Assembly: GCF_900182725.1 (NCBI RefSeq)
Contig: NZ_FXTO01000001.1
Span: 248,001 to 312,000 of the forward strand
Direction: 5' to 3'
DNA: 64,000 nucleotides
DNA from: Thalassovita litoralis
Lineage (GTDB): Bacteria > Pseudomonadota > Alphaproteobacteria > Rhodobacterales > Rhodobacteraceae
The translations under genes and the position numbers were made by a program. Positions 17,172 to 25,162 of this stretch are shown here, one piece after another (position 1 is the stretch's first letter; every line of letters starts with the position of its first letter). The notes beneath the pieces were generated by a model, which searched no databases, was not told the DNA's origin, and was given only the letters and a program-made list of their open reading frames with translations.

Positions 17172-18328
17172 GCGAAGTAATCCCGCAAAATCCGGCTGTA
17201 GATGGATTTCAGTTGGTGAATCTGATCAATCGGCACGTTTTCATCAACCTGGTGCATGGTTTTGCCAACCAGCCCGAATTCCACCACCGGGCAATGATGC
17301 TGCACAAACCGCGCGTCCGAGGTGCCGCCGCTGGTGGACAGAACCGGCGTTACCCCTGTCTCAGCCTGCACTGCCGCCGACACCAGATCAGACAGCGCCC
17401 CCGGCGGGGTCAGGAAGCTTTCGCCGGTTACTTTGATCGTCATATCAACGGTCACGCCAAATTCAGTGGCGATCTTATCCGCCTCGGCCCGCAACCAATC
17501 CGTCAGGCTGGCGCTGGAATGGGCATCGTTGAACCGGATATTAACCGCAGCCTTGCATTGCGCCGGGATCACGTTGGTGGCGGGGTTTCCAGTGTCAAAC
17601 GTCACGACCGCTAGCGTCGAAGGGTCGAAATGATCCGTCCCTCGATCCAGTTCATGACTGGACATCCGATCCACCAGACGCGCCAGCGCCGGGATCGGGT
17701 TATTCGCGCGATGCGGATAGGCGGAATGCCCCTGAACCCCTTTGACCGTGAAAAACGCGGTCATTGATCCACGCCGCCCGATTTTCATCATCTCGCCCAT
17801 TTCATTGGGACAGGTGGGTTCGCCCACAAGGCAGACGCTCATCGCTTCGCCCTGTTCGTTCATCCAGTCCAACAAGGCGGTGGTGCCATCCACGGCTTCG
17901 GCTTCTTCGTCGCCGGTGATGGCCAGCACCACCGCACCGTCCGGCGGGGTTTGTGTCACGAAATCCACAGCCGCCGCAGCAAAGGCCGCAACACCGGATT
18001 TCATATCAGTGGCCCCACGTCCCCACAGGATGCCGTCCTTTATTTCCGCGCCGAACGGGTCCACCGTCCACGCCGCTTCGTCACCGACCGGCACCACATC
18101 GGTATGGCCGTTGAACCCAAAGATCCGCGCCGCGCCTTTGGCGCCCCAACGGGCATACAGGTTCGATACCTTGCCCCGGTCCACACGGGTGCAATCGAAC
18201 CCCGCGCTTTCCAGCAAGTCCTGAAGCAGCACCAAAGCACCGCCTTCGACCGGCGTAACCGAGGGGCAGCGGATCAACCGGGCTGTCAGCTCGGCGGCAT
18301 CAATCGGGGTTTTAAAAGTATTGGCCAT
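17168..18328 (-). CDS. dapE: Succinyl-diaminopimelate desuccinylase
   Basis: M20-family dizinc hydrolase of 386 aa in lysine/diaminopimelate synthesis. Metal and catalytic motifs are visible: [21 protein letters not shown] and [12 protein letters not shown], with [11 protein letters not shown] and [15 protein letters not shown] toward the C-terminus. I start at 18328 (MANTFKTP) because AAAGGAA lies 7 bases upstream; an upstream in-frame Met adds 16 unlikely residues. First gene of the operon with GNAT and DUF2064, transcribed away from the Hint-protein gene. Confidence 0.95.
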   Translation of the reverse strand: MANTFKTPIDAAELTARLIRCPSVTPVEGGALVLLQDLLESAGFDCTRVDRGKVSNLYARWGAKGAARIFGFNGHTDVVPVGDEAAWTVDPFGAEIKDGILWGRGATDMKSGVAAFAAAAVDFVTQTPPDGAVVLAITGDEEAEAVDGTTALLDWMNEQGEAMSVCLVGEPTCPNEMGEMMKIGRRGSMTAFFTVKGVQGHSAYPHRANNPIPALARLVDRMSSHELDRGTDHFDPSTLAVVTFDTGNPATNVIPAQCKAAVNIRFNDAHSSASLTDWLRAEADKIATEFGVTVDMTIKVTGESFLTPPGALSDLVSAAVQAETGVTPVLSTSGGTSDARFVQHHCPVVEFGLVGKTMHQVDENVPIDQIHQLKSIYSRILRDYFA

Positions 18329-18508
18329 CGTGGTTCCTTTGGTTCGTTGCACAAGGGCTATCGCGGATCGCAGCATTTCGCAAACCCCCTGCGGGGTGCA
18401 GCCCGCAAGAGGGATTCACCCCCCGCCCGCATTGTGTTAGAAGGGTCGAAACAAGCGGGCAAACCGCAACCGGGACACCGGACCCCAGAGGCAAAGCAGG
18501 ACCACCCC

Positions 18509-19609
18509 ATGAGCTGGATCGGCCTGACGGATAAAAATACCGCGCTGTTTCATATGGCGGGGCTGGATAGTAGCGCCGCGCCACACCGCGCCTGTGCGCC
18601 TGCACAGCTATTGCCGCGCGGTACGCTGATGCTGGAAACCGGCATTCCCGCGCATGATCGCCCGCAAACGCTACTGCGATTTCACCATCTGCACCCGTGG
18701 GAACGTGGGCTAAGCCTGCAATCGTTGCCGGATGGGGCGATGGTTTTGGTGATCACACAGGGCGATACGGTATCCCATACAGTCCTGCATCACGGCCTGA
18801 TCGGTCAGGGGCATCGGCTGCGCGTGACCTATGTCTGGGATGCCCCAGCACGGGCCGGACATTTATCCATCAAGGCGATTGGCACAGGGCAGCACTATCT
18901 CAAAGCGGTCCATATGCCAGTACCGCTTAGTCTGGGGGATCTTCAGGCGGTATTCCAGTCATCACGAAACGTCGAAAATTGGGGGGCGCTAGACCCCGAG
19001 GTAACGTTTCTGGCACTATCCGACCGCCCCCAACCTGTTGGCCCCATGCCCACGCTGGCCCCGGACCTGCCGATCCTGACCTCGCAAGGCTACCGCCCAT
19101 TGGATCACGTAGAACGTGGCGATCTGATCGTGACCCCGACAAGGGAACAGGTGCCTGTTCTGGCAAACCTGCGCTTTCGCGCCCCGGCGCGGGGCAGCTT
19201 CCGGCCGGTCCGCCTGCGCGCGCCTTATTTCGGGTTGCAGCGCAATATCACCGTGGCCCCGGATCAGCGGCTTTGCGCATCCGGTTCTGATGTCGAATTT
19301 CTGTTTGGCAGCCCTTGTGTACTGGTCCCGGCCCGGCATCTGGTGAATGGCGTATCGGCAAGCTATGCCGATAGCGGGCCGCTGGCGACATGGCATCAAC
19401 TGTTACTGCCCGGATCGCACGCGATGATCGGGGCGGGCGCAAAACTGCAATCGCTGTATCTGGGCCGGATGCGCCGCCACGCGCCCAAAGTAGCGGTCAG
19501 CCTGTTGGCGGGCTATGACAGATCACGCCTGCCGGAACATGCCAGCCCCCCCTATCCGGTGCTTCGCCCGTTCGAGGCTGTGACTCTGGTGCAGCATCGC
19601 GCAGCGTAA
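18509..19609 (+). CDS. Hint-domain family protein with lost catalytic residues
   Basis: A 366-aa protein. Residues about 185-285 have the Hint_2 (hedgehog/intein) pattern common in Rhodobacterales: ILTSQGYRPLDHVERGDLIV, then ITVAPDQRL, then a SPCVLVPARHLVNG segment. In active Hint domains the first strand begins with a nucleophilic Cys (CF.PGT) and the later block has SPxHR. Here the Cys is absent (DLPILTSQG) and the His is Gln (APDQR), so self-splicing or cleavage looks impossible. The N-terminal ~180 residues form a beta-rich domain I do not recognise. The start at 18509 has AGG upstream; the frame remains open further upstream through dapE antisense, but those codons look non-coding. Confidence 0.7.
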   Translation: MSWIGLTDKNTALFHMAGLDSSAAPHRACAPAQLLPRGTLMLETGIPAHDRPQTLLRFHHLHPWERGLSLQSLPDGAMVLVITQGDTVSHTVLHHGLIGQGHRLRVTYVWDAPARAGHLSIKAIGTGQHYLKAVHMPVPLSLGDLQAVFQSSRNVENWGALDPEVTFLALSDRPQPVGPMPTLAPDLPILTSQGYRPLDHVERGDLIVTPTREQVPVLANLRFRAPARGSFRPVRLRAPYFGLQRNITVAPDQRLCASGSDVEFLFGSPCVLVPARHLVNGVSASYADSGPLATWHQLLLPGSHAMIGAGAKLQSLYLGRMRRHAPKVAVSLLAGYDRSRLPEHASPPYPVLRPFEAVTLVQHRAA

Positions 19610-19687
19610 TCCCTGTATTTTTTGGTATTTCTTGACCGTTGCCGTGCTTCTGCCCTATGCGGTGCGAAAGTTGGGGATACTGCATTC

Positions 19688-20743
19688 ATGTCGCGCATAA
19701 TACTGGCGCTGGTGACAATCATTGCATTGTGGCCGGTCAAATCTATGTCTCAGGATCTGGTCGTGGGGACCGTAACCCGACCACCGTTCTCGATGTCGCT
19801 GGCCGGGGCCGATCTGGGGTTTTCCATAGACCTGTGGGATGCGCTGGCCAAGACGATGAACCACAGCTACCGCATTGAACGCTTCGACAGTTTTGCCGGA
19901 ATGCTGGGGGCTGTGGAAAACGGGCAGGTCGATCTGGCGATTGCGAATATTTCCATCACCGCCGCCCGCGAAGAGGTGCTGGATTTCAGCCAGCCCATTT
20001 TTTCCGCCGGGTTGCAGATCATGACCCCCGTGGACAATGACGGGCCGTCTATTTTCGCCACACTGATCAACAAAGAACTGGTGCTGTCCGTGTTGCTGGC
20101 CTTTGCCGCGCTGTTGGGGGTCGGAATGCTGATGTGGTGGCTAGAGCGCCGCCATCAGGATTATTTCGACCGCCCGGCCAAACAGGCTATTTTCCCGGCC
20201 TTCTGGTGGGCGCTGAATCTGGTGGTCAATGGCGGGTTCGAGGAGCGCGTGCCCCGCACCATCCTGGGCCGCCTGATGGGGGTGGCGCTGGTCATCATAT
20301 CGCTGTTTTTCGTGTCGGTCTTCGTGGCCTATGTCACATCCGTCATGACGATCGAGGCGATCACATCCAACGTCAATTCCGTGAACGATCTGTATGGCAG
20401 ACGGGTGGGTACGGTTGCCGGGTCTACCGCTGCGGGCTTCATGGATAACCGCGATCTGGATTACCGGGAATTTGCAGGTCTGGATCAGATGATAACCAGT
20501 TTTGAAAATGGCAATCTGGATGCGGTGGTCTTTGACGCGCCTATTCTGGCCTATTACGTCAAGACTCGTGCCGATGGGCAGGCACAAATGAACGGGCCGA
20601 TTTTTCTGCGGGAAAACTATGGGATTGCGTCCCCCACCGGCAGCCCCCTGACCGAGGAAATCAACCGCGCCCTGCTGGGGCTGCGGGAAAACGGCAAGTA
20701 TCAGGAAATCTATGAAAGCTGGTTCGGGCTGGAACCGCAGTGA
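19688..20743 (+). CDS. Prokaryotic ionotropic glutamate receptor-like channel (GluR0-type)
   Basis: A 351-aa protein that interleaves a solute-binding domain with an ion-channel module. The order is: signal peptide (1-22), ligand lobe S1 (about 23-128, ending TAAREEVLDFSQP), first transmembrane helix (131-151), re-entrant pore segment (about 167-185, FPAFWWALNLVVNGGF), second transmembrane helix (193-217), then lobe S2 (about 225-351). The AYVTSVMTIEA stretch after the last helix sits where eukaryotic receptors have SYTANLAAFLT. Arg94 and Asp283 occupy the usual amino-acid-binding positions. The pore lacks the TVGYG potassium filter of Synechocystis GluR0, so ion selectivity is unknown. Monocistronic, followed by a 12-bp hairpin. 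Confidence 0.88.
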   Translation: MSRIILALVTIIALWPVKSMSQDLVVGTVTRPPFSMSLAGADLGFSIDLWDALAKTMNHSYRIERFDSFAGMLGAVENGQVDLAIANISITAAREEVLDFSQPIFSAGLQIMTPVDNDGPSIFATLINKELVLSVLLAFAALLGVGMLMWWLERRHQDYFDRPAKQAIFPAFWWALNLVVNGGFEERVPRTILGRLMGVALVIISLFFVSVFVAYVTSVMTIEAITSNVNSVNDLYGRRVGTVAGSTAAGFMDNRDLDYREFAGLDQMITSFENGNLDAVVFDAPILAYYVKTRADGQAQMNGPIFLRENYGIASPTGSPLTEEINRALLGLRENGKYQEIYESWFGLEPQ

Positions 20744-20746
20744 TGT

Positions 20747-20776
20747 GAAAGCGGGCGACTGTCGCCCGCTTTCGGT
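20747..20776. terminator. Bidirectional terminator after the channel gene
   Basis: Perfect 12-bp inverted repeat, GAAAGCGGGCGA (20747-20758) with TCGCCCGCTTTC (20762-20773), separated by 3 bases, between convergent genes. It can serve both strands. Confidence 0.85.
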
Positions 20777-20784
20777 ATCATATG

Positions 20785-21957
20785 TTACAGACCTTGGGCC
20801 GCCGCCTTGATGATGTTGCGGGCGATGATGATCTGCTGAATCTGGCTGGTGCCTTCGTAGATGCGCAGCAAGCGGGCATCGCGGTACAGCCGTTCGATGG
20901 GATATTCCGCCATATAGCCCGCGCCGCCATGCACCTGCACCGCACGATCCGCCACACGGCCCGCCATTTCGGTGCAGAAGTATTTCGCGCAGGACGCTTC
21001 CAACGCCGCCGCGCCGGTGGCGTCATATTTGCGGGCGGTTTCGCGGACCAACGCGCGACCGGCGGCCAATTCGGCCTGACTGTCGGCCAGCAACCCCTGC
21101 ACAAGCTGGTGATCACAGATCGGCACACCGAACTGTTTGCGTTCCATCGCATAGCCCAAGGCTTCGTCCAGCATCCGCTGTGCGGTGCCAACCGCCATCG
21201 AGGACACGTGAATCCGCCCGCGATCCAACACTTTCATCGCGGTGCGGAATCCCCGGTTCAGGTTCTGCGGGCCGCCGACGATGAATTCTTCGGGGATGCG
21301 CACATCTTCCAGAATGACGTCCGAGGTTTTGGTGCCCTTCTGACCCATCTTCTTATCCGGGGTGGCGATGGTGATGCCGGGGGTGTCCGCTGGCAACAAG
21401 AAGGCCGAAACCCCACCCGCGCCCGGATCGTCGGGGTTGGTGCGGGCGAACAGGGTAAACACATTCGCGCGGATGGCGTTGGTGATATACCGCTTTGTGC
21501 CATTGATCACAAAATCCGACCCATCGCGCCGCGCCGAGGTCCGGATATGCGACGCATCCGAACCGTTATCGGGTTCGGTCAGCGCGAAAGAGGCAATCAG
21601 ATCACCAGACGCCAAACCGGGCAGATATTGCTGTTTCTGGGCCTCAGTGCCTTCCATCACGATGCCTTGCGCGCCGATGCCAACATTCGTCCCCACCAAG
21701 GAACGGAAAGACATGGCGGCATAGCACAGCGATTCCACGACCTGCGATTCCTGAAGGGTCGTCAGCGCCAGACCGCCGTATTCTTCGGGGATCGACAGGC
21801 CAAACAGCCCCAGATCACGCATTTCCTGCACGATGTCTTCGGGGATGTCATCCAGTTGTTCAACCTGCGTTTCCGCCGGGATCAGCCGTTCGCGCGCGAA
21901 ACGACGCACGGTATCCAGCACTTGTTCAAATGTCTGATCGTCCATTCCGATCGCCAT
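20785..21957 (-). CDS. Acyl-CoA dehydrogenase
   Basis: A 390-aa FAD enzyme catalysing alpha,beta-dehydrogenation of an acyl-CoA. Typical features in order: helical N-terminal domain, SFALTEPDNGSDASHIRTSA (FAD/substrate contacts near 135-155), VINGTKRYITNA, and the C-terminal IYEGTSQIQQIIIARNI containing the FAD-contacting segment. The start may be residue 1 (21957) or the Met at residue 5. The chain-length preference is not clear from sequence. It is divergent from the LysR gene across 151 bases, so that regulator could act on it as well as on the formate dehydrogenase operon. Confidence 0.92.
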   Translation of the reverse strand: MAIGMDDQTFEQVLDTVRRFARERLIPAETQVEQLDDIPEDIVQEMRDLGLFGLSIPEEYGGLALTTLQESQVVESLCYAAMSFRSLVGTNVGIGAQGIVMEGTEAQKQQYLPGLASGDLIASFALTEPDNGSDASHIRTSARRDGSDFVINGTKRYITNAIRANVFTLFARTNPDDPGAGGVSAFLLPADTPGITIATPDKKMGQKGTKTSDVILEDVRIPEEFIVGGPQNLNRGFRTAMKVLDRGRIHVSSMAVGTAQRMLDEALGYAMERKQFGVPICDHQLVQGLLADSQAELAAGRALVRETARKYDATGAAALEASCAKYFCTEMAGRVADRAVQVHGGAGYMAEYPIERLYRDARLLRIYEGTSQIQQIIIARNIIKAAAQGL

Positions 21958-22108
21958 GACGTTCTCCCTTATATAGTCAAGTAGCTAACTGTTCATATGC
22001 TATCTAAATGTCTGCCCGCACAAAGTACAGCAGAAACACTGGACGCCGGGCCGCCTGCGCTGTTTGATTGGAAATCGCTATCATTCTGCGTGAGATCGAA
22101 AGGCAATC

Positions 22109-22990
22109 ATGATCGGAAAGCTGGAAATGCTGATCGCGCTGGCAAAAGAGCGCCATTTTGGACGCGCTGCGGAAACGCTTGGGATCACGCAACCCACGCT
22201 GTCCACCGGCATCAAACAGCTAGAGGAACATCTGGGCGTCAAACTGGTGCTGCGGGGATCACGATTCGGCGGACTGACCCCCGAAGGTGAACGGGCGCTG
22301 GAACTGGCGCGGGGGATCGTGCGGGAAACCCGGCGCTTGCAGGATGAAATGCGGTTTTCCCGCAAGGGACTGTCTGGACAAATTCGGTTGGCAGTCATCC
22401 CGACAGCGCTGACATGGGCATCGGGGCTGGCGACACGTTTCAATGCGGCGCACCCAAATGTGGGTTTTTTAATCCTGTCCCGGACCTCTGCCGAAGTGTT
22501 GGAAATGATCGGCAATCTGGAGGTGGACGCAGGCATTTCCTATCTGGACAACGAACCGCTGGGTCGCATGGCGGTTCAGCCATTGTACCGCGAAAAATAC
22601 ACGCTGGTCTGCCACAAAAACCACGCATTAGCCGGGCGGGACAGCGTCCATTGGCGCGATCTGGCCGGGTTGAACCTGTGCCTGCTGTCACCGGACATGC
22701 AAAACCGCCGGATCATCAACCGCAACTTTCACGACGCGGGACTAACCCCAAACGCTATGATCGAGTCGAACTCGACAGTGGTGTTGGTGTCCAATGTCGT
22801 CAGCGGCGATTGGGTCACTGTTTTGCCAACCGATCTGGCGCGGTTCTTATCCACCGGGCATCCGCTGCGCATGGTGCCACTGGACGGCGGCGTGACCGCG
22901 CATTCGGTTGGATTGCTGGCCCCGCATCAGGAACCGCAGACCCCGGTTTTGGCCGCGCTGTATCAGGCGGCACGAGGGCTGGCCGAATGA
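22109..22990 (+). CDS. LysR-family transcriptional regulator, probably of formate dehydrogenase
   Basis: A 293-aa LTTR: N-terminal helix-turn-helix (ALAKERHFGRAAETLGITQPTLSTGIKQLE, residues about 10-40) and a LysR substrate-binding domain. It lies 93 bases upstream of fdsG on the same strand. In Cupriavidus/Ralstonia and Rhodobacter-type clusters a LysR regulator (FdsR) precedes fdsGBACD, so a formate-responsive role is likely by context. The divergent acyl-CoA dehydrogenase is an alternative target. It is preceded by a 150-base divergent promoter region. Confidence 0.85.
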   Translation: MIGKLEMLIALAKERHFGRAAETLGITQPTLSTGIKQLEEHLGVKLVLRGSRFGGLTPEGERALELARGIVRETRRLQDEMRFSRKGLSGQIRLAVIPTALTWASGLATRFNAAHPNVGFLILSRTSAEVLEMIGNLEVDAGISYLDNEPLGRMAVQPLYREKYTLVCHKNHALAGRDSVHWRDLAGLNLCLLSPDMQNRRIINRNFHDAGLTPNAMIESNSTVVLVSNVVSGDWVTVLPTDLARFLSTGHPLRMVPLDGGVTAHSVGLLAPHQEPQTPVLAALYQAARGLAE

Positions 22991-23017
22991 TTGATATTCT
23001 CTATCGCCTAACGGTTT

Positions 23018-23046
23018 TACGATATTGATTGAAAATCAATCGGGGC
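23018..23046. promoter_or_regulatory. Inverted repeat in the fds promoter
   Basis: Perfect 7-bp inverted repeat ATTGATT (23024-23030) and AATCAAT (23034-23040) with a 3-base spacer, about 45-60 bases before the fdsG start. It is A/T-rich within GC-rich surroundings and fits the general shape of a LysR-type recognition site (T-N11-A within an imperfect dyad). Confidence 0.45.
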
Positions 23047-23083
23047 TTAGCTGGGGGCAGACTCTGTCCACCCGAGGCCACGA

Positions 23084-23560
23084 ATGACACAGACCACGCC
23101 AGCGCCAAGCCAAGACGATATTCTTGCGCTGATCGGCAGCCAGCTTCACCTGGAAGGGCCATTGCTGCCCATCTTGCACCTGATCCAACAAAGCTATGGC
23201 CATGTGCCGCAAATAGCGGTGCCGTTGATTGCGGACGCGCTGAATATCGGCAAGGCCGAAGTGCACGGGGTTTTGTCCTTCTATCACGATTTTCGTGACA
23301 TCCCCGCCGGGCGGCATGTGGTGAAAATCTGCCGTGCCGAGGCCTGTCAGGCGATGGGCGGCACGGCGGTAGCGGACCATGCCTTGCAACGGCTGGGCGT
23401 AGAATGGCACGGCACCACCGCAAATGGCGCGGTCACGGTGGAACCTGTGTACTGTCTGGGCCTCTGCGCCTGTGCGCCTGCCGCAATGGTAGACGGGCGC
23501 GTGGTGGGCCGGGTGGATACCGCCCGGATGGATGACCTTCTATCGGGAGTGGGCGCATGA
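23084..23560 (+). CDS. fdsG: NAD-dependent formate dehydrogenase, gamma subunit
   Basis: A 158-aa NuoE-like thioredoxin-fold protein carrying a [2Fe-2S] cluster. The cysteine pairs are in KICRAEACQAMGG and YCLGLCACAPAAMVDG. It is part of the cytoplasmic, oxygen-tolerant FdsABG-type enzyme that oxidises formate to CO2 with NAD+ reduction. First structural gene of the operon, with its stop overlapping the fdsB start by 4 bases. Confidence 0.95.
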   Translation: MTQTTPAPSQDDILALIGSQLHLEGPLLPILHLIQQSYGHVPQIAVPLIADALNIGKAEVHGVLSFYHDFRDIPAGRHVVKICRAEACQAMGGTAVADHALQRLGVEWHGTTANGAVTVEPVYCLGLCACAPAAMVDGRVVGRVDTARMDDLLSGVGA

Positions 23561-25074
23561 AGATTTACGTTCCCGGTGACAGCGCGGCCAAGGCGGTTGG
23601 CGCGGATGCGGTGGCAGCAGCCCTAACTGCCGAAGCGAAACAGCGCGGGCTGGATGTACAGATCATCCGCAACGGATCGCGCGGCATGATCTGGCTGGAA
23701 CCGCTGGTCGAGGTGGATCGCGGCAAGGGGCGCGTGGGATATGGCACCGTCAGCACGGCGGATGTTCCAGCGCTGCTGGATGGAACATTGGCCGATCTGG
23801 GTCCGGTCGAGGACATCCCGTTTTTCGCACGGCAAACGCGGCTGACCTTTGCCCGCTGCGGCGTGATCGACCCACTGTCATTAACCGATTTCGAGGCACA
23901 TGGCGGGTTGGTCGGATTGCGCCGCGCACTGACGATGGACGCGGCGGCACTGGTAGACGGGGTGAAAGCATCCGGCCTGCGGGGCCGTGGTGGGGCCGGT
24001 TTCCCCACCGGGATCAAATGGGACACCGTGCGGCAGGCACAAGCCGATCAGAAATACATCGTCTGCAACGCGGACGAAGGCGACAGCGGCACCTTTGCCG
24101 ACCGCATGATCATGGAAGGCGACCCCTTTACCCTGATCGAAGGAATGGCGATTGCCGGGCTGGCCGTGGGCGCAACACGCGGGTTCGTCTATATCCGCAG
24201 CGAATACCCGGACGCGATTCATGTGATGGAAAGCGCCGTGCGCATTGCGCGGGATGCCGGGGTTCTGGGGCAGGATGTGCTGGGATCGGGCCGCGCGTTC
24301 GACATGGAAACTCGCGTGGGTGCCGGGGCCTATGTCTGCGGCGAGGAAACCAGTTTGCTGAATTCGCTGGAAGGCAAGCGCGGGATCGTGCGGGCCAAGC
24401 CGCCCCTGCCCGCGCTGGAAGGTTTCATGGGCAAGCCCACCGTGGTGAACAACGTGCTGTCGCTGGCGACGGTTCCGGTGATCTTTGAAAAAGGGGCGGA
24501 ACATTACGCGGGCTTTGGATTGGGTCGTTCGCGTGGTACAATGCCAATCCAACTGGCCGGAAATATCCGGCAGGGTGGGCTGTTTGAAACCGCGTTCGGG
24601 ATGCCTTTGGGCGAACTGGTGAATGACATCGGCGGCGGCACTGCATCGGGGCGGCCTGTGAAGGCCGTGCAGGTGGGTGGACCGCTGGGGGCTTATATGC
24701 CGGTCAGCAAATTCGACACGCCATTCGGATACGAGGATTTCGACAGTCAGGGCGGCCTGATCGGCCATGCCGGTGTGGTGGTGTTCGACGACAGCGCGGA
24801 CATGCTGAAAATGGCGCGGTTCGCAATGGAGTTTTGCGCAGTAGAAAGCTGCGGCAAATGCACCCCCTGCCGGATCGGCGCGGTGCGCGGCGTGGAAACG
24901 CTGGACCGGATCGGCGCAGGCGATGCGGCAGCGGTCGAGGTACTGACCGACCTGTGCGAGGTGATGAAAGAGGGATCATTATGCGCCTTGGGCGGCTTCA
25001 CGCCCTATCCGGTGATGTCGGCGTTAACGGAATTCCCCGAGGATTTCCCCGTGGCACGAGAGGCGGCAGAATGA
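23557..25074 (+). CDS. fdsB: NAD-dependent formate dehydrogenase, beta subunit
   Basis: A 505-aa NuoF-like diaphorase subunit. An N-terminal thioredoxin-like region (~100 aa) precedes the NADH/FMN domain with GRGGAGFPTGIKWD near residue 143, CNADEGDSGTFADR near 170, and GAGAYVCGEETSLLNSLEG near 250. The C-terminal [4Fe-4S] motif ESCGKCTPCRIG is near 427. It passes electrons from FdsA to NAD+. Coupled to fdsG by overlap; followed by an 88-base gap containing a repeat-family copy before fdsA. Confidence 0.95.
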   Translation: MKIYVPGDSAAKAVGADAVAAALTAEAKQRGLDVQIIRNGSRGMIWLEPLVEVDRGKGRVGYGTVSTADVPALLDGTLADLGPVEDIPFFARQTRLTFARCGVIDPLSLTDFEAHGGLVGLRRALTMDAAALVDGVKASGLRGRGGAGFPTGIKWDTVRQAQADQKYIVCNADEGDSGTFADRMIMEGDPFTLIEGMAIAGLAVGATRGFVYIRSEYPDAIHVMESAVRIARDAGVLGQDVLGSGRAFDMETRVGAGAYVCGEETSLLNSLEGKRGIVRAKPPLPALEGFMGKPTVVNNVLSLATVPVIFEKGAEHYAGFGLGRSRGTMPIQLAGNIRQGGLFETAFGMPLGELVNDIGGGTASGRPVKAVQVGGPLGAYMPVSKFDTPFGYEDFDSQGGLIGHAGVVVFDDSADMLKMARFAMEFCAVESCGKCTPCRIGAVRGVETLDRIGAGDAAAVEVLTDLCEVMKEGSLCALGGFTPYPVMSALTEFPEDFPVAREAAE

Positions 25075-25102
25075 TGGGTTGCGCATTTGGATACAGCGGC
25101 GG

Positions 25103-25151
25103 CGAGGGGCCAGCCCCTCGCGCTCCCCGGAGTATTTTTGGCAAGATGAAA
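25103..25151 (+). repeat. 3'-end repeat family, copy 3 (between fdsB and fdsA)
   Basis: Hairpin CGAGGGGCCAGCCCCTCG (25104-25121), then CTCCCCGGAGTATTTTTGGC and AAGATGAAA, same sense as fdsB. It is unusual in lying inside an operon, just before the fdsA ribosome-binding region. Confidence 0.82.
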
Positions 25152-25162
25152 GGGGTTTGGGC

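Noticed and set aside
17951-18508. Upstream extension of the Hint-protein frame
   Set aside because: These codons lie antisense to dapE and show no signal peptide or domain; the ATG at 18509 has a plausible ribosome site.
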